The notes under the pieces are model-generated. The model did no database searches. It saw only the letters and a list, made by a program, of their open reading frames with translations, and was not told where the DNA came from. The translations under genes and the position numbers were made by a program. Source: Devosia aquimaris (lineage in GTDB: Bacteria; Pseudomonadota; Alphaproteobacteria; Rhizobiales; Devosiaceae). From it: a stretch of 64,000 nt of DNA. Shown here piece by piece: positions 49,605 to 59,403 of the stretch (the stretch's first letter is position 1; every line of letters starts with the position of its first letter). The stretch is from the NCBI RefSeq assembly GCF_020169335.1, contig NZ_JAIEZN010000002.1, positions 806,001 to 870,000 on the forward strand. Reading direction: 5' to 3'.

Positions 49605-50503
49605 GTATTCTGAACATGCCTAGCGACGGACTATTCAACGTAGCGATTGTCCTAGTTCGCGCATTGGCTCGATATGGCTCCCGGAGCCGTGAGGACTTGC
49701 TGGCCGCATGTGGTCTCGGCGTTGATGGCATCGACCCGAAGCATCTGACGCAGACGCTGAACCGCTGGACCGAACTCGGACTGTTCCAGAGCGAGGACAA
49801 ACTGGTTAGCCTCCGCGACCCCTATCGGTCGATCTTGGGTAAGAACCCGGATATTGCCGAAAGCCGCCTGCCAAAGGTGCTGCGAATGATCGCACTCGCA
49901 CCGGAAAACAACATCCGCTTCTTTGAGGCCGAGGAAAACAGGGCCGCCGATCTAAATCGCGGGCTCTCCTGGATCCTCGCTCAAGACGTCTACACGATTG
50001 ACACCAGTTCGCATGGCACGATCGACGCACTCGAGAACAGCCAAGTCGCCGATAAGGCAAAGCGGATGCTTCAGAACGACACGCGCTGGAACGGCCTACG
50101 AACGTGGATGGTCTACCTCGGCTTCGCGCGAAGCGGATCCTCGGTCACCATCGACCCAACGCAGGCCTTGCGCGAAAGCCTGGACGAAGTCTTCGGGGCC
50201 GAGCAAACGCTTGCCGCCCCGTTGTTCGTCGATCGTATCGCCGAGGTGATCCCCGTTCTCGACGGTGGATTGTACAGGCGGCAGATTGAGGATCTCCTCA
50301 AAGGCTCGACGTGGCACCGTCCGCCTGCAAGCACGCTCTCAACAGCCCTATCACGTGCGATCCGGAGGCTTATCCATGAAGGCGTGATCGCAACTGAACA
50401 GCTTAGCGACACCGAAGCTGGCGTAACGCTGGTGGGTGCGGAACAGCGGCCCTGGCTCCGCATGACGCATGTCCGATGGATCGCCAACCGGAAGGCCAAG
50501 TAA
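49601..50503 (+). CDS. dpdG: DpdG
   Basis: 300 residues from GTG at 49601, GTGA overlap with dpdF. It has no enzymatic motif. The N-terminus has a winged-helix look (YGSRSREDLLAACGL, then LTQTLNRWTELGLFQ), and a second similar segment occurs near the C-terminus (TLSTALSRAIRRLIHEGVI). Two winged helices suggest DNA or protein contact. The name rests on order: it lies between the RecQ-like gene and the large ATPase, exactly where dpdG sits in known clusters. Confidence 0.82.
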   Translation: MSILNMPSDGLFNVAIVLVRALARYGSRSREDLLAACGLGVDGIDPKHLTQTLNRWTELGLFQSEDKLVSLRDPYRSILGKNPDIAESRLPKVLRMIALAPENNIRFFEAEENRAADLNRGLSWILAQDVYTIDTSSHGTIDALENSQVADKAKRMLQNDTRWNGLRTWMVYLGFARSGSSVTIDPTQALRESLDEVFGAEQTLAAPLFVDRIAEVIPVLDGGLYRRQIEDLLKGSTWHRPPASTLSTALSRAIRRLIHEGVIATEQLSDTEAGVTLVGAEQRPWLRMTHVRWIANRKAK

Positions 50504-53500
50504 TGCTCGACCGCTATTGGCCCGATGCTGATGCAGTAAATGCGTGCATCAAGAATGAAGCAGAGACTGCCGATGATGCGGTGCTGCTTGCAGTCCATCA
50601 ACCCGCCGCGATCGTGCGACGCGCAGAAGGCAATGATACCACGTCGACTGCGACCGAGTTGGACTTGCTTGATGCCTTTACTACCGAGGACGTGCCGGGC
50701 GGATACGTGCTCCTGCCTATCACCGGCGTGTCTGGGGCGGGCAAGTCGCACATGGTCCGCTGGCTTGATGCCCAATTGCAGCGTTCCGCAAAGCGCGACC
50801 GGTATCACATCATCCGCATCCCCAAGAGTGCGAGCTTGCGCACTGTGGTCGAACTGATCCTCGCGCCGCTCAAGAACAATCCCCGGTACACCAAGCCTTG
50901 GCAGGACCTCACTCGCGCAGTCGCTGAGGTGAACCTGGACAATGCTGTCGTCACCTTTCGAGCCCACCTAGAAAATGCGTTGACCGCACGCCGTGAAGAG
51001 TTGACCACGGAGTATCGGCAGAACCCCGACCGCGGCGATCTACGCCAACTCATCGGATACGCACGCGACTTGCCGAAGCTCTTCTCGGACGCTGCGCTCG
51101 AAGAGCATTTCAAAACTATTCTTGCCCGGGTCCTATCGCGCGCGCTGAGTGGCCGCTTGGGCGAAGTCGAGCAGGCGGACACTCTGTCCCGTTTCGTCGC
51201 GTCCGATCTTATCCTTCCCAAAGATGTGGATGTCAGCAAGGCCGCGCAGCGGGTCCGTGACTATTATCAGGTCAACATTGCCATGGTCGGAGCAGATCGA
51301 CTCGAGGCGGCAGTTGATTTGCTAAACAAGGCAATTGACCCGGCGATCAGCAATGTCTTCCAACTCGAGCAGAGCACCGGCGGCATTACGCTGCAGGAGA
51401 TCATCCTCTCTGTCCGCGAAATCCTGTTTCAAGAGGGTAAAGATCTGGTCCTTCTTGTTGAGGATTTTGCCGCGCTGGCAGGCATTCAAGAAGTACTGCT
51501 CAAAGTCTGCATTCAAGAAGGCGAATATGCCGGAGAAAAAGTGCGCGCGACCATGCGTACCGCACTTGCGCTCACTGACGGCCATCTAAATTTCCGCGAT
51601 ACAATCCTGACCCGAGCCCGCTGGGAATGGGTGATAGGCGGACGGCAGCAGGGCGATGACGAGATCAAAGCAAGCGTTGTGAATATGGTCGGCGCATATC
51701 TCAACGCCGCTCGCTGGGGGAGCGATGATCTGAGGCGTCTCTTCAGCCAGCGCGGCGAGGAAAGATCGCTCACCGACTGGCTGCCGGTGTGGCGCGATGA
51801 GGGTCTTGACGAGGTCGAAAGCGGCGTCGTTGCCGCATTTGGAGCCGCTGGTAATGGCGCGCCGCTCTTTCCCTTTAACCGCGAAGCGATAGAAGCGCTC
51901 GCCGGGCGCATACTTCTCAAGGGGGGGAAGCTTGAACTCAATCCGCGGCGGGTCATCAACCAGATCCTCCGATCGACACTGCTGCTGCGCGCGAGTTTTC
52001 TGGCCCATGATTTCCCACCCCCCGAATTCCAGGGCTTTCGACCAAATGCCACCATCGCAGGCTGGATCAAACAGACCCACCAACCAGACGCGGTCAGCGG
52101 CCGATTGTCCTCTCTTCTCGCGCTTTGGGGAGGCAACCCGACCGACGTGGCGGCAATTAAGCACATCCCACCGGCGATTTTTACAGCATTTCATCTGCCA
52201 CCGCCGAGTGCGCTTGCCGACATTAGCTTCGTGGCCCCGCCTCGCGAAACCCTCCCGACAACCCCGGGCACGATTGAGGCCGTTAGCACTAAGGTCGCAG
52301 CGCCCGTTGAGGCCGCCGAGGATCCGCGCGTCGCCGACCTGCGCGTCAAGCTGGAGAGATGGTCGGATGGTACTTCGCTTGAGCAGCGGGATGCCAATGA
52401 GTTGCGAAAGGCGCTGATGGACATGGTCCGCGATGCGATCGACTGGCCTGCACTTCGCATGCGCTCTGTAGATCTCCCACCAAACTGGATAGACATTCCA
52501 CAGGCTCGCGGCAATCTGAACACGAAGATTTCCGTCGCCGACGACGCAAAGGACGCGGATGGCTCGGTTCGCGCCGGCCTGCTGGCTGCTTTCCGTTTCG
52601 CTACCGTCAACAATCGCCGCTGGTCGTACGCTGAAGCGGACGAGGACTATGTTGCAAGTACAGCGCTCGTTGATGGTTTGATCGCACAACTGCAGCCGAT
52701 TTTGCGCAGCGCCGCACTCGACCAGGCGGCTGCGGTTAGCCGCGCCCTCATCACCCAGTCGAGGATCATCGGGCTCGAGCCCGCATTGAAGCCTACTACA
52801 CCAGAAACGGTGCTAAAGGCGCTCTTCGGCAAGCCGGAGCCGAAAGAAACGCAGCCATTTGAAGAGAATTGGGATCGGCTGCGGTCCAATGCTCTGGCCG
52901 CGATCGGAGAAAGGCCAGGACGAGAGCGGCTGCAGACTGAATTGCTCGAGCGAACGGCGGCGTTCCAAGGAACTGGACGCACAGCATTTGCAATCGACAT
53001 TGTCCGGTTAACCGAGGCGGTTGGCGATGATGACAGAGCGCGAGCGGGGACCGATCAATTGCCGCAGGACGTCAGAGAGTTCCTCCGCCCCATTGCCGAG
53101 GCGCGCTTGAAGGGCCAACTCGGCCCCGTGGTCACAAAGCTAAGGACATTTAGTACCGGAATCGGCGAATACATCGACGATAGCTTTGACAAGGCAAAGT
53201 TCATTGCCGATCTTCAGGACATTTGCCGCTTGTTGGCCATGACCGGCATCCATGTAAATTTACCTACCACGCTTAAAGAGTTCGAGCGTAGGCTAACGGA
53301 ATTTCAGGCCAGCGCGATCAAAGATCTGGTGAGTAAAATCGCTACGATCGTCGAGGGCGACCTCGACCAAATTCCCAAAGCGCTCAATGCGCTCGGTGTG
53401 CTCGACCTCGGGCTGATTGCCCGAACCATGACCTTTCTCGACCACACAAAGAGCTTGATTAAGGCGGCAGAGGACGGTGTTGTGCGAGAAGAGGCTAATC

Positions 53501-53592
53501 GGGGGCAGGCTGATCCCGCGACGCTGGTTTCTGAAATCAGAATATTGCTGAACACTGTTGCCCAATCGGATGTGCCGGAGGCGACGCCATGA
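50503..53592 (+). CDS. dpdH: DpdH, large P-loop ATPase
   Basis: 1029 residues from ATG at 50503 (TAATG overlap with dpdG). The Walker A loop GVSGAGKS is at residues 75-82 (YVLLPITGVSGAGKSHMVRW). VLLVEDFAALAGIQ near 320 is a plausible Walker B. The rest is mostly helical and lacks a recognised nuclease. The C-terminal part contains a long repeated-helix region (about 850-1020). It resembles STAND-like or KAP-like large ATPases of defence systems in general plan. Context assigns it to the restriction half of Dpd. Confidence 0.9.
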   Translation: MLDRYWPDADAVNACIKNEAETADDAVLLAVHQPAAIVRRAEGNDTTSTATELDLLDAFTTEDVPGGYVLLPITGVSGAGKSHMVRWLDAQLQRSAKRDRYHIIRIPKSASLRTVVELILAPLKNNPRYTKPWQDLTRAVAEVNLDNAVVTFRAHLENALTARREELTTEYRQNPDRGDLRQLIGYARDLPKLFSDAALEEHFKTILARVLSRALSGRLGEVEQADTLSRFVASDLILPKDVDVSKAAQRVRDYYQVNIAMVGADRLEAAVDLLNKAIDPAISNVFQLEQSTGGITLQEIILSVREILFQEGKDLVLLVEDFAALAGIQEVLLKVCIQEGEYAGEKVRATMRTALALTDGHLNFRDTILTRARWEWVIGGRQQGDDEIKASVVNMVGAYLNAARWGSDDLRRLFSQRGEERSLTDWLPVWRDEGLDEVESGVVAAFGAAGNGAPLFPFNREAIEALAGRILLKGGKLELNPRRVINQILRSTLLLRASFLAHDFPPPEFQGFRPNATIAGWIKQTHQPDAVSGRLSSLLALWGGNPTDVAAIKHIPPAIFTAFHLPPPSALADISFVAPPRETLPTTPGTIEAVSTKVAAPVEAAEDPRVADLRVKLERWSDGTSLEQRDANELRKALMDMVRDAIDWPALRMRSVDLPPNWIDIPQARGNLNTKISVADDAKDADGSVRAGLLAAFRFATVNNRRWSYAEADEDYVASTALVDGLIAQLQPILRSAALDQAAAVSRALITQSRIIGLEPALKPTTPETVLKALFGKPEPKETQPFEENWDRLRSNALAAIGERPGRERLQTELLERTAAFQGTGRTAFAIDIVRLTEAVGDDDRARAGTDQLPQDVREFLRPIAEARLKGQLGPVVTKLRTFSTGIGEYIDDSFDKAKFIADLQDICRLLAMTGIHVNLPTTLKEFERRLTEFQASAIKDLVSKIATIVEGDLDQIPKALNALGVLDLGLIARTMTFLDHTKSLIKAAEDGVVREEANRGQADPATLVSEIRILLNTVAQSDVPEATP

Positions 53593-54317
53593 GTGCAGCC
53601 TTACCCGCCCGTGCATCCGCGTTAAGAGCTCGTCTGAGCCGTCTCCATGAGATGAGTTCCAACGTCGCCGAGGCTGCCGACCTGGAGGGCTTGCGTGTCC
53701 AACTTGCCCGGCACGTCGAAAGGCTTTCCGCGCCAGCCGAGAAGAGACGCCTGCTTACCAAGGCGGGCATCACCATTGTCGAACCCGCGAGCAACGCTAA
53801 GGTCCGAAAGAAGGCAACTACGGTGGTCGAGCGTTTTGCAGAGGCACCGAAATCCGAGACCCTGAAGAAGGGACAGCTATGGTCGACGATGCTGGAAGAA
53901 ATGGATTCGGCGGCGCGCGACCTTCAGACAGCGGTCAATGTTGCTTGGAAGGGTCAATGGACGAGCCTGTTCAGCGGCGAGACGCCTGCTGCGGTCGAGT
54001 CCAAGCTCGCCAAGACGAAGGCGAACCAAGAAGCACTCAGAGTCTACCGAGGCCTCTATAGTCAGTTCAGGGCGCTCTTCGACACCCTCCCACACGATCA
54101 AGGGACGATCGATCGAGCGCGAATGCTCGGCAACCAACTCGAACTTGCTGCTAAAGCATTCGATTTCCAGGTGTCCCCTGATGTGAAGGCATTTCTAGAG
54201 GCGGTTCAGTCTGTCCGCGGCGCTCCGATCAACCTTTTGACCGACGAGGTGCTCAACTGGCTCCGCGAAAATGAGAGTCTCGAGGCTTATCGCGTCAAAT
54301 CATCGGATCGCCCATGA
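53589..54317 (+). CDS. dpdI: DpdI
   Basis: 242 residues, ATGA overlap with dpdH. Entirely alpha-helical in appearance, with heptad-like stretches (LRARLSRLHEMSSNVAEAADLEGLRVQLA and ESKLAKTKANQEALRVYRGLY). It has no catalytic motif. It is probably a scaffold or coiled-coil partner of DpdH and DpdJ. Identification is by position and length within the cluster. Confidence 0.75.
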   Translation: MSAALPARASALRARLSRLHEMSSNVAEAADLEGLRVQLARHVERLSAPAEKRRLLTKAGITIVEPASNAKVRKKATTVVERFAEAPKSETLKKGQLWSTMLEEMDSAARDLQTAVNVAWKGQWTSLFSGETPAAVESKLAKTKANQEALRVYRGLYSQFRALFDTLPHDQGTIDRARMLGNQLELAAKAFDFQVSPDVKAFLEAVQSVRGAPINLLTDEVLNWLRENESLEAYRVKSSDRP

Positions 54318-57300
54318 GCGGTGATGAAAAACTCCTACTCGCTAGTTTGGATCGGATTGAACAGCGCGAAGCCCGGTTGCTCACCTGGGGCCTCGTGGAC
54401 GGCTTCCTGACGCTCAGCGAACTCAGCGAACTCATCGACCCGCTGCTTGACGACCCGGCTTATGCCGACGGGCTGACTTTTGTCAGCGTCGCAGAAGTCG
54501 TAGCAGCACTTCAGCGGCGCACGCTTCTGCTTGACATCGGCGACAGTGAAACCAGCCGCTTCCGCTCGCGGATGGCGGAAGCAGTCCGGCTGTTTTTTCG
54601 ACTCAGGCAGTTGTTTCCGCAGCATCAGGGCTTGATTGGCTGGCAATCCGCGCCGACGCTTGTTGCGGACTTCCGCTTCATCTGGCGTCGACGCCGCTAT
54701 CCGCGCCGGCAAATCTCTGCAGAACGGGCTCGTGTTCAGATTCAGGCAGCAACGTCGGATGCCTCCGCTCGTGACGCTCTGTCGATTTTGATCAATAGCT
54801 ACGGACCTGATTTTGGACTAGCAAGTTTCCAGGTGGATGCCGCCGAGCGCATTCTCGCCGGTTTCGAGCAGCCCCTTTCGATTGCGACGCTAGTCAGCGC
54901 CGGCACCGGCAGCGGGAAAACCCTGGCCTTCTACTTGCCCTCGCTTGCTCGGATCGCATCGCACATTCAGCGCGATCCATCAGCAAGTCGTTGGGTCAAG
55001 GTGCTCGCGCTCTACCCACGTAATGAACTGCTCAAGGACCAGTTTGCCGAGGTTTATGGTCAGGCGAGGCGGCTCGATGCCAGCCTGCTAGATCAAGGCT
55101 GTCGCAAGATTCTCATCGGCACATATTTCGGCCCGACGCCAAAAGACGCCGCAGACGCGGAGACCCGCACTGGTTGGCGTCGCCATAGAGACGGTCTGAT
55201 CTGCGACTATTTGCGCTGCCCAACCGATGGCTGTGACGGCGACATGGTCTGGCATAGCCTGGATCGCGGGGCCGGGAAGGAGCGCCTAGTCTGCCAGACC
55301 TGCGCTGCTTCAATCGAAAGCGACGAGGTTATACTCACGCGTCAGCGGCTCGAACGCGAAAGCCCGGACATCCTGTTCACCACGACCGAGATGTTAAACC
55401 AGCGAATGGGCGATGACCGTGTGCGCCACTTGTTCGGCCTGGGCGATCGGTGCGAACGTCCTGTCGAACTGATGCTGCTCGACGAAGTCCATACATATTC
55501 CGGCACATCAGGAGCGCAGGTCGCGTTTCTGCTTCGGCGGTGGCGCCGGTTGCTGCGCAGGTCTGTTAGTTTCGTTGGCCTGTCAGCAACAATCGCTGAC
55601 GGCGCACGCTTCTTCGCGCGATTAACCGGCCTGCACGAGCAGGCGTCTCTCGAAATCGCCCCACGGACCTGCGATATGATTGCGGAGGGCGCAGAATATC
55701 TACTGGCGCTGCGCGGCGACCCAGTCTCCCGTACCGCACTTCTGTCGACCACGATTCAGTCGGCCATGTTGCTTTCGCGAATGCTCGATGCGCCAGACCT
55801 ACGCCGGAGCCAAGGCGTCTTCGGCGAGCGGCTGTTCCTGTTCGCCGATAATCTCGATGTCATCAACCGTATGTTCTTCGCGATGCTTGATGCCGAGGGG
55901 AGGCAAAGCGGCGGCCGGATCGACATGAATCGTCATCCCAATGGCGGGCTTGCGTCCTTGCGAACGCCGATGGCCAGCGAACATCGGAAGCTTCATGGCC
56001 AGGATTGGCAGGCCGCTGTCGACATCGGGCACACTTTGCAGTCAAACGATCGCAAGACTGTCGGCCGCGTCATGTCAATGGATCCGGGTGTGGGCAGTCA
56101 TCTCGACATAATCGTCGCGACCGCGTCGCTTGAGGTCGGGTACAATGATCCACTCGTGGGCGCAGTTATTCAGCATAAAGCTCCCAATGATGTTGCTCAA
56201 TTTCTTCAACGCAAGGGTCGCGCTGGGCGTTCGAGAAGCATGCGACCTTGGACGGTTGTTATCTTGTCAGACTATGGTCGCGATCGGATCGCCTACCAGG
56301 GCTATGACCTGCTGTTTGACCCAGAGGTCTCTCCCCGGTCGCTGCCGATCAACAATCGCTATGTCGAACGCATCCAAGCGGTTTACGCGACGCTCGATTA
56401 TCTCAGCCTTACTATTGGCTCCAACCCGCGCGGCAGTGTTTGGATCAACATGTACGGTCCCGCCGCCACGTCAAACCAACGCGCCCGCCAGACGAAATTG
56501 GCCGACGCAACCCGACGCATTCTCACCAACGATGCCGATTTCGAACGCTATGCGGACTATCTTGGACAAGCCCTCAAGCTCGACCGTAGCGAGATTGATG
56601 CTCTTCTGTGGGATCACCCGCGGCCGCTATTGCTTGAAGTGCTACCCACCGCGCTGCGCCGACTGGAATCGCGATGGTTGGCTCATGGAGAGGAAGGGGC
56701 CGACTATAAGGTGGGTAACTCGCCCTTGCCGGAGTTCGCGCCGGCAAACCTATTCAGCGATCTCAACCTGCCGGAGGTCGAAATAGTTCTTGGCCAGTCA
56801 GGCAGTGCAACGCCAGAACGAGTCGTAATGCCAATCTCGCAGGCGATGAAGGAATACGCAGCCGGCCGAGTCTCGCGCCGCTACGGCATTAGCCATGCGC
56901 TGGAGCGGCATTGGATCTGCCCGCCGCTCGACCAGAACATTGAGCAAAGCGCCGACCTATCGCACAACGTACGGGCCGATTTTATCGGCGACTGGCAGAT
57001 ACGCGCTACCAATGGAAACATCCTGCAAGTACCAGTCTACCGACCGCGCGAATTTTTGGTCCAGCAGCCTGCCAACACAGTGGTGGACACTTCGACTGCG
57101 CGGTTGCGCTGGCGTTCGCAGCTTGTCGCGCGTGAAGTCGGCCTGGTTCTTGCTCCCCCGATCGGCAGCCCTTGGGCGGCCTTCATTGCCGGTGCACACT
57201 TCTACACCCATCAGAGTCTTAGTCCGGTCGAAGCGCGTCGTATGGCGATTGGGAGCGACGCCGACATCCGCTATCGGGACGGAACGTCCTACACTAAGAA

Positions 57301-58867
57301 GTTCAACTACGAGATAGCAGGGGGCGCGGCGGCGCTTGGTTTCAGCTTCGGCGTCGATGCCTTCTGCCTGCGCCTCCGTTTTCCGGAAAAACTTTGGTCG
57401 AGCCTCGGCACCGACTCCGATCCGTCCTACCGGGCGATCCGCACGGCACGGTTCCACGACCAGGCAGTCAATGGCCCCTATCTTGATGCTGTGGAAAATC
57501 GCTTCGCTCGCGAGTGGCTCGCTCATCTGCTTCTCGCAGCAATTAGCAATGAGGCGATCGCAAAGGCGATCGGACTCGAGGAAGCCGCAGACAATCTGGC
57601 GCAGGGTAGGGCCGAACTCAGCCTCGATCAAACACTCAGCATTCTGTTCCAGTCGCCGATTGTCGATGACCCCACCGGCCAAGGCAATGTGCAGGACAAG
57701 CTCCGCCAAGATTTGGCGCTACTCATAGCCGATCGACGAGTTCGAACCAGCCTATTCAGCCTCGCGGAGATCCTGTGGCAGCCAATCGCTGAAAACTGGG
57801 AGCCTTGGCTTCGTGAGCGCTTCGCAGCGACGACTGCGGCGGCGGCCCTCAACGCTATACTCAGCCTTTGTCCGGAAGTCGACGCAAACGGGCTGGTCAT
57901 CGATATCGATGCCGGTCCGCGAGAGCCCGACGATGTTTTTGCCGACGAACCAGCAGCCGAAATCTGGATCAGCGAGACCGCCCCCGGCGGCAACGGCCAG
58001 ATCGAAGAGGCGCTCAGGCAATATGCAGAGGATCCGCGCCGCTTCTATAATCTCATGACGGCATCGCTGCGCGACAATGATTTCGCGCTGAGCGATTATC
58101 AATTGCAGCGCTTCCTCAACTTGGTGGTCGAGGACGATCCTGACGGCGATCTCGCCATTGCTACAGGTGGCATGCGTGGCGCTTATGGGGCGGCCGAGAG
58201 CCACCGTGCCCTCTCAGTGCTGCGAGAAAGGCTGGCGGCGGAGGGCTTCGTGACCTTCCATGCTTTCATGGTCGCACTCGTTAACCGCGTCATTCGCCCA
58301 GGTTCCACACGCGAAAGCGACGCCTTTTTCCTAGGAGCCGTTCGACAATGGTCAGCCGAAGAAGAGCGACTTGGTGTTGAACTGGACGCCCGTGTCGTCG
58401 CATATAGGTTGTCGCGACGCGATGATATCGATACTGCGCTCCGCTTTGCAGGTATCGACGCCCCCACCGTCAATCCTGACCAATGGCGCTTCGGCGTAAT
58501 CTACGGGCTCCTGTGGCCGCGCGGGGCGCAGATTCGCCAAGCCGGATTGCACGTCTATTCCCAATTTGCTGATCTGCCGGCGCCCGAACCTCTGCTGGTG
58601 ATGCCATTCCTCGCGCAGGAGAATGCGCTCATTGATCTCGAGAACGACCAATGGCAGCCCGAATGCCTGGAACGCCTAGGCGAGACTGGGGCGGCAACTC
58701 TAGTCTGTCCCATGAACCAAGCCGGACGCGTCGCGGACGCCTTCAACTTCCTCGCCACCAACCCTGTGCAGACTGGGTATTTGTCTGTCTTTGCCCGCGT
58801 GCAGGCGGTTCGACGTTCGGGCGGCGCCTATCATATCGACGTTGATATAGCGGAGGCCTTGCAATGA
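54314..58867 (+). CDS. dpdJ: DpdJ, giant DEAD/DEAH-type helicase
   Basis: 1517 residues, ATGA overlap with dpdI. The helicase core in the first half has Walker A AGTGSGKTLAFYLPSL (about 196), a four-cysteine zinc insertion CPTDGCDGDMVW...VCQTC (about 302-335), motif II LLDEVHTYSG (about 388), FVGLSATIADG, and VATASLEVGYNDP with FLQRKGRAGRS in lobe 2. This is the layout of DrmA/DpdJ-like SF2 helicases in defence islands. The C-terminal 800 residues carry no named domain. It probably unwinds or remodels unmodified DNA for DpdK. Confidence 0.92.
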   Translation: MSGDEKLLLASLDRIEQREARLLTWGLVDGFLTLSELSELIDPLLDDPAYADGLTFVSVAEVVAALQRRTLLLDIGDSETSRFRSRMAEAVRLFFRLRQLFPQHQGLIGWQSAPTLVADFRFIWRRRRYPRRQISAERARVQIQAATSDASARDALSILINSYGPDFGLASFQVDAAERILAGFEQPLSIATLVSAGTGSGKTLAFYLPSLARIASHIQRDPSASRWVKVLALYPRNELLKDQFAEVYGQARRLDASLLDQGCRKILIGTYFGPTPKDAADAETRTGWRRHRDGLICDYLRCPTDGCDGDMVWHSLDRGAGKERLVCQTCAASIESDEVILTRQRLERESPDILFTTTEMLNQRMGDDRVRHLFGLGDRCERPVELMLLDEVHTYSGTSGAQVAFLLRRWRRLLRRSVSFVGLSATIADGARFFARLTGLHEQASLEIAPRTCDMIAEGAEYLLALRGDPVSRTALLSTTIQSAMLLSRMLDAPDLRRSQGVFGERLFLFADNLDVINRMFFAMLDAEGRQSGGRIDMNRHPNGGLASLRTPMASEHRKLHGQDWQAAVDIGHTLQSNDRKTVGRVMSMDPGVGSHLDIIVATASLEVGYNDPLVGAVIQHKAPNDVAQFLQRKGRAGRSRSMRPWTVVILSDYGRDRIAYQGYDLLFDPEVSPRSLPINNRYVERIQAVYATLDYLSLTIGSNPRGSVWINMYGPAATSNQRARQTKLADATRRILTNDADFERYADYLGQALKLDRSEIDALLWDHPRPLLLEVLPTALRRLESRWLAHGEEGADYKVGNSPLPEFAPANLFSDLNLPEVEIVLGQSGSATPERVVMPISQAMKEYAAGRVSRRYGISHALERHWICPPLDQNIEQSADLSHNVRADFIGDWQIRATNGNILQVPVYRPREFLVQQPANTVVDTSTARLRWRSQLVAREVGLVLAPPIGSPWAAFIAGAHFYTHQSLSPVEARRMAIGSDADIRYRDGTSYTKKFNYEIAGGAAALGFSFGVDAFCLRLRFPEKLWSSLGTDSDPSYRAIRTARFHDQAVNGPYLDAVENRFAREWLAHLLLAAISNEAIAKAIGLEEAADNLAQGRAELSLDQTLSILFQSPIVDDPTGQGNVQDKLRQDLALLIADRRVRTSLFSLAEILWQPIAENWEPWLRERFAATTAAAALNAILSLCPEVDANGLVIDIDAGPREPDDVFADEPAAEIWISETAPGGNGQIEEALRQYAEDPRRFYNLMTASLRDNDFALSDYQLQRFLNLVVEDDPDGDLAIATGGMRGAYGAAESHRALSVLRERLAAEGFVTFHAFMVALVNRVIRPGSTRESDAFFLGAVRQWSAEEERLGVELDARVVAYRLSRRDDIDTALRFAGIDAPTVNPDQWRFGVIYGLLWPRGAQIRQAGLHVYSQFADLPAPEPLLVMPFLAQENALIDLENDQWQPECLERLGETGAATLVCPMNQAGRVADAFNFLATNPVQTGYLSVFARVQAVRRSGGAYHIDVDIAEALQ

Positions 58868-59403
58868 CCTTCGAAACACGTCGAATTTTTAAGAGCGCAG
58901 TGACGAGCCAGAACCTGATCCGTGAATTACTGCAACTCATGCTTCTTGGCGAGCTTGTAGCACCCGGAGGCCAGCGAGCGTGGCTGGTAAGCCCGTGGAT
59001 CAGCAACATTTTGCTGTTCGACAATCGGGCAGGTGGCTTTGGGTCGCTCAATCCCGAATGGGGTAACCGGGAGGTCCGTCTCGTTGAAGTCGCGGTCAAC
59101 CTGATTGCACGCGGCACGCCTCTTGGCATAGCAACGAGTTTCGACACTCATAACGACGCCTTCATAGCGGCGGTGAGCGAGGCAGCCGAAGAAGCAGGGC
59201 TTTCCGACAAACTACTGATCGTCCAGCGCCGGCACCTTCACACAAAGGGCGTGCTGATCAAGAGGGGCTTACTTACCGGTTCGATGAACCTGACCTACAA
59301 TGGCCTCGAGCTAAACGACGAGATGGTTGTCTACGACACGAATGCAAAGACCATTGCTGAGGCTCGCCTCAATTTCGAATCCTACATTGGGACCGACAGA
59401 TGA
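58864..59403 (+). CDS. dpdK: DpdK, phospholipase D-like nuclease
   Basis: 179 residues, ATGA overlap with dpdJ. It carries one HKD half-site: His126 and Lys128 in RRHLHTKGVLI, followed by LLTGSMNLTYNGLELNDEM. It also has the N-terminal PLD strand RAWLVSPWISNILLFDN. A single HKD motif means it must dimerise to form the active site, as in Nuc-type nucleases. It is the most likely DNA-cutting subunit of the Dpd restriction machinery. Confidence 0.92.
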   Translation: MTFETRRIFKSAVTSQNLIRELLQLMLLGELVAPGGQRAWLVSPWISNILLFDNRAGGFGSLNPEWGNREVRLVEVAVNLIARGTPLGIATSFDTHNDAFIAAVSEAAEEAGLSDKLLIVQRRHLHTKGVLIKRGLLTGSMNLTYNGLELNDEMVVYDTNAKTIAEARLNFESYIGTDR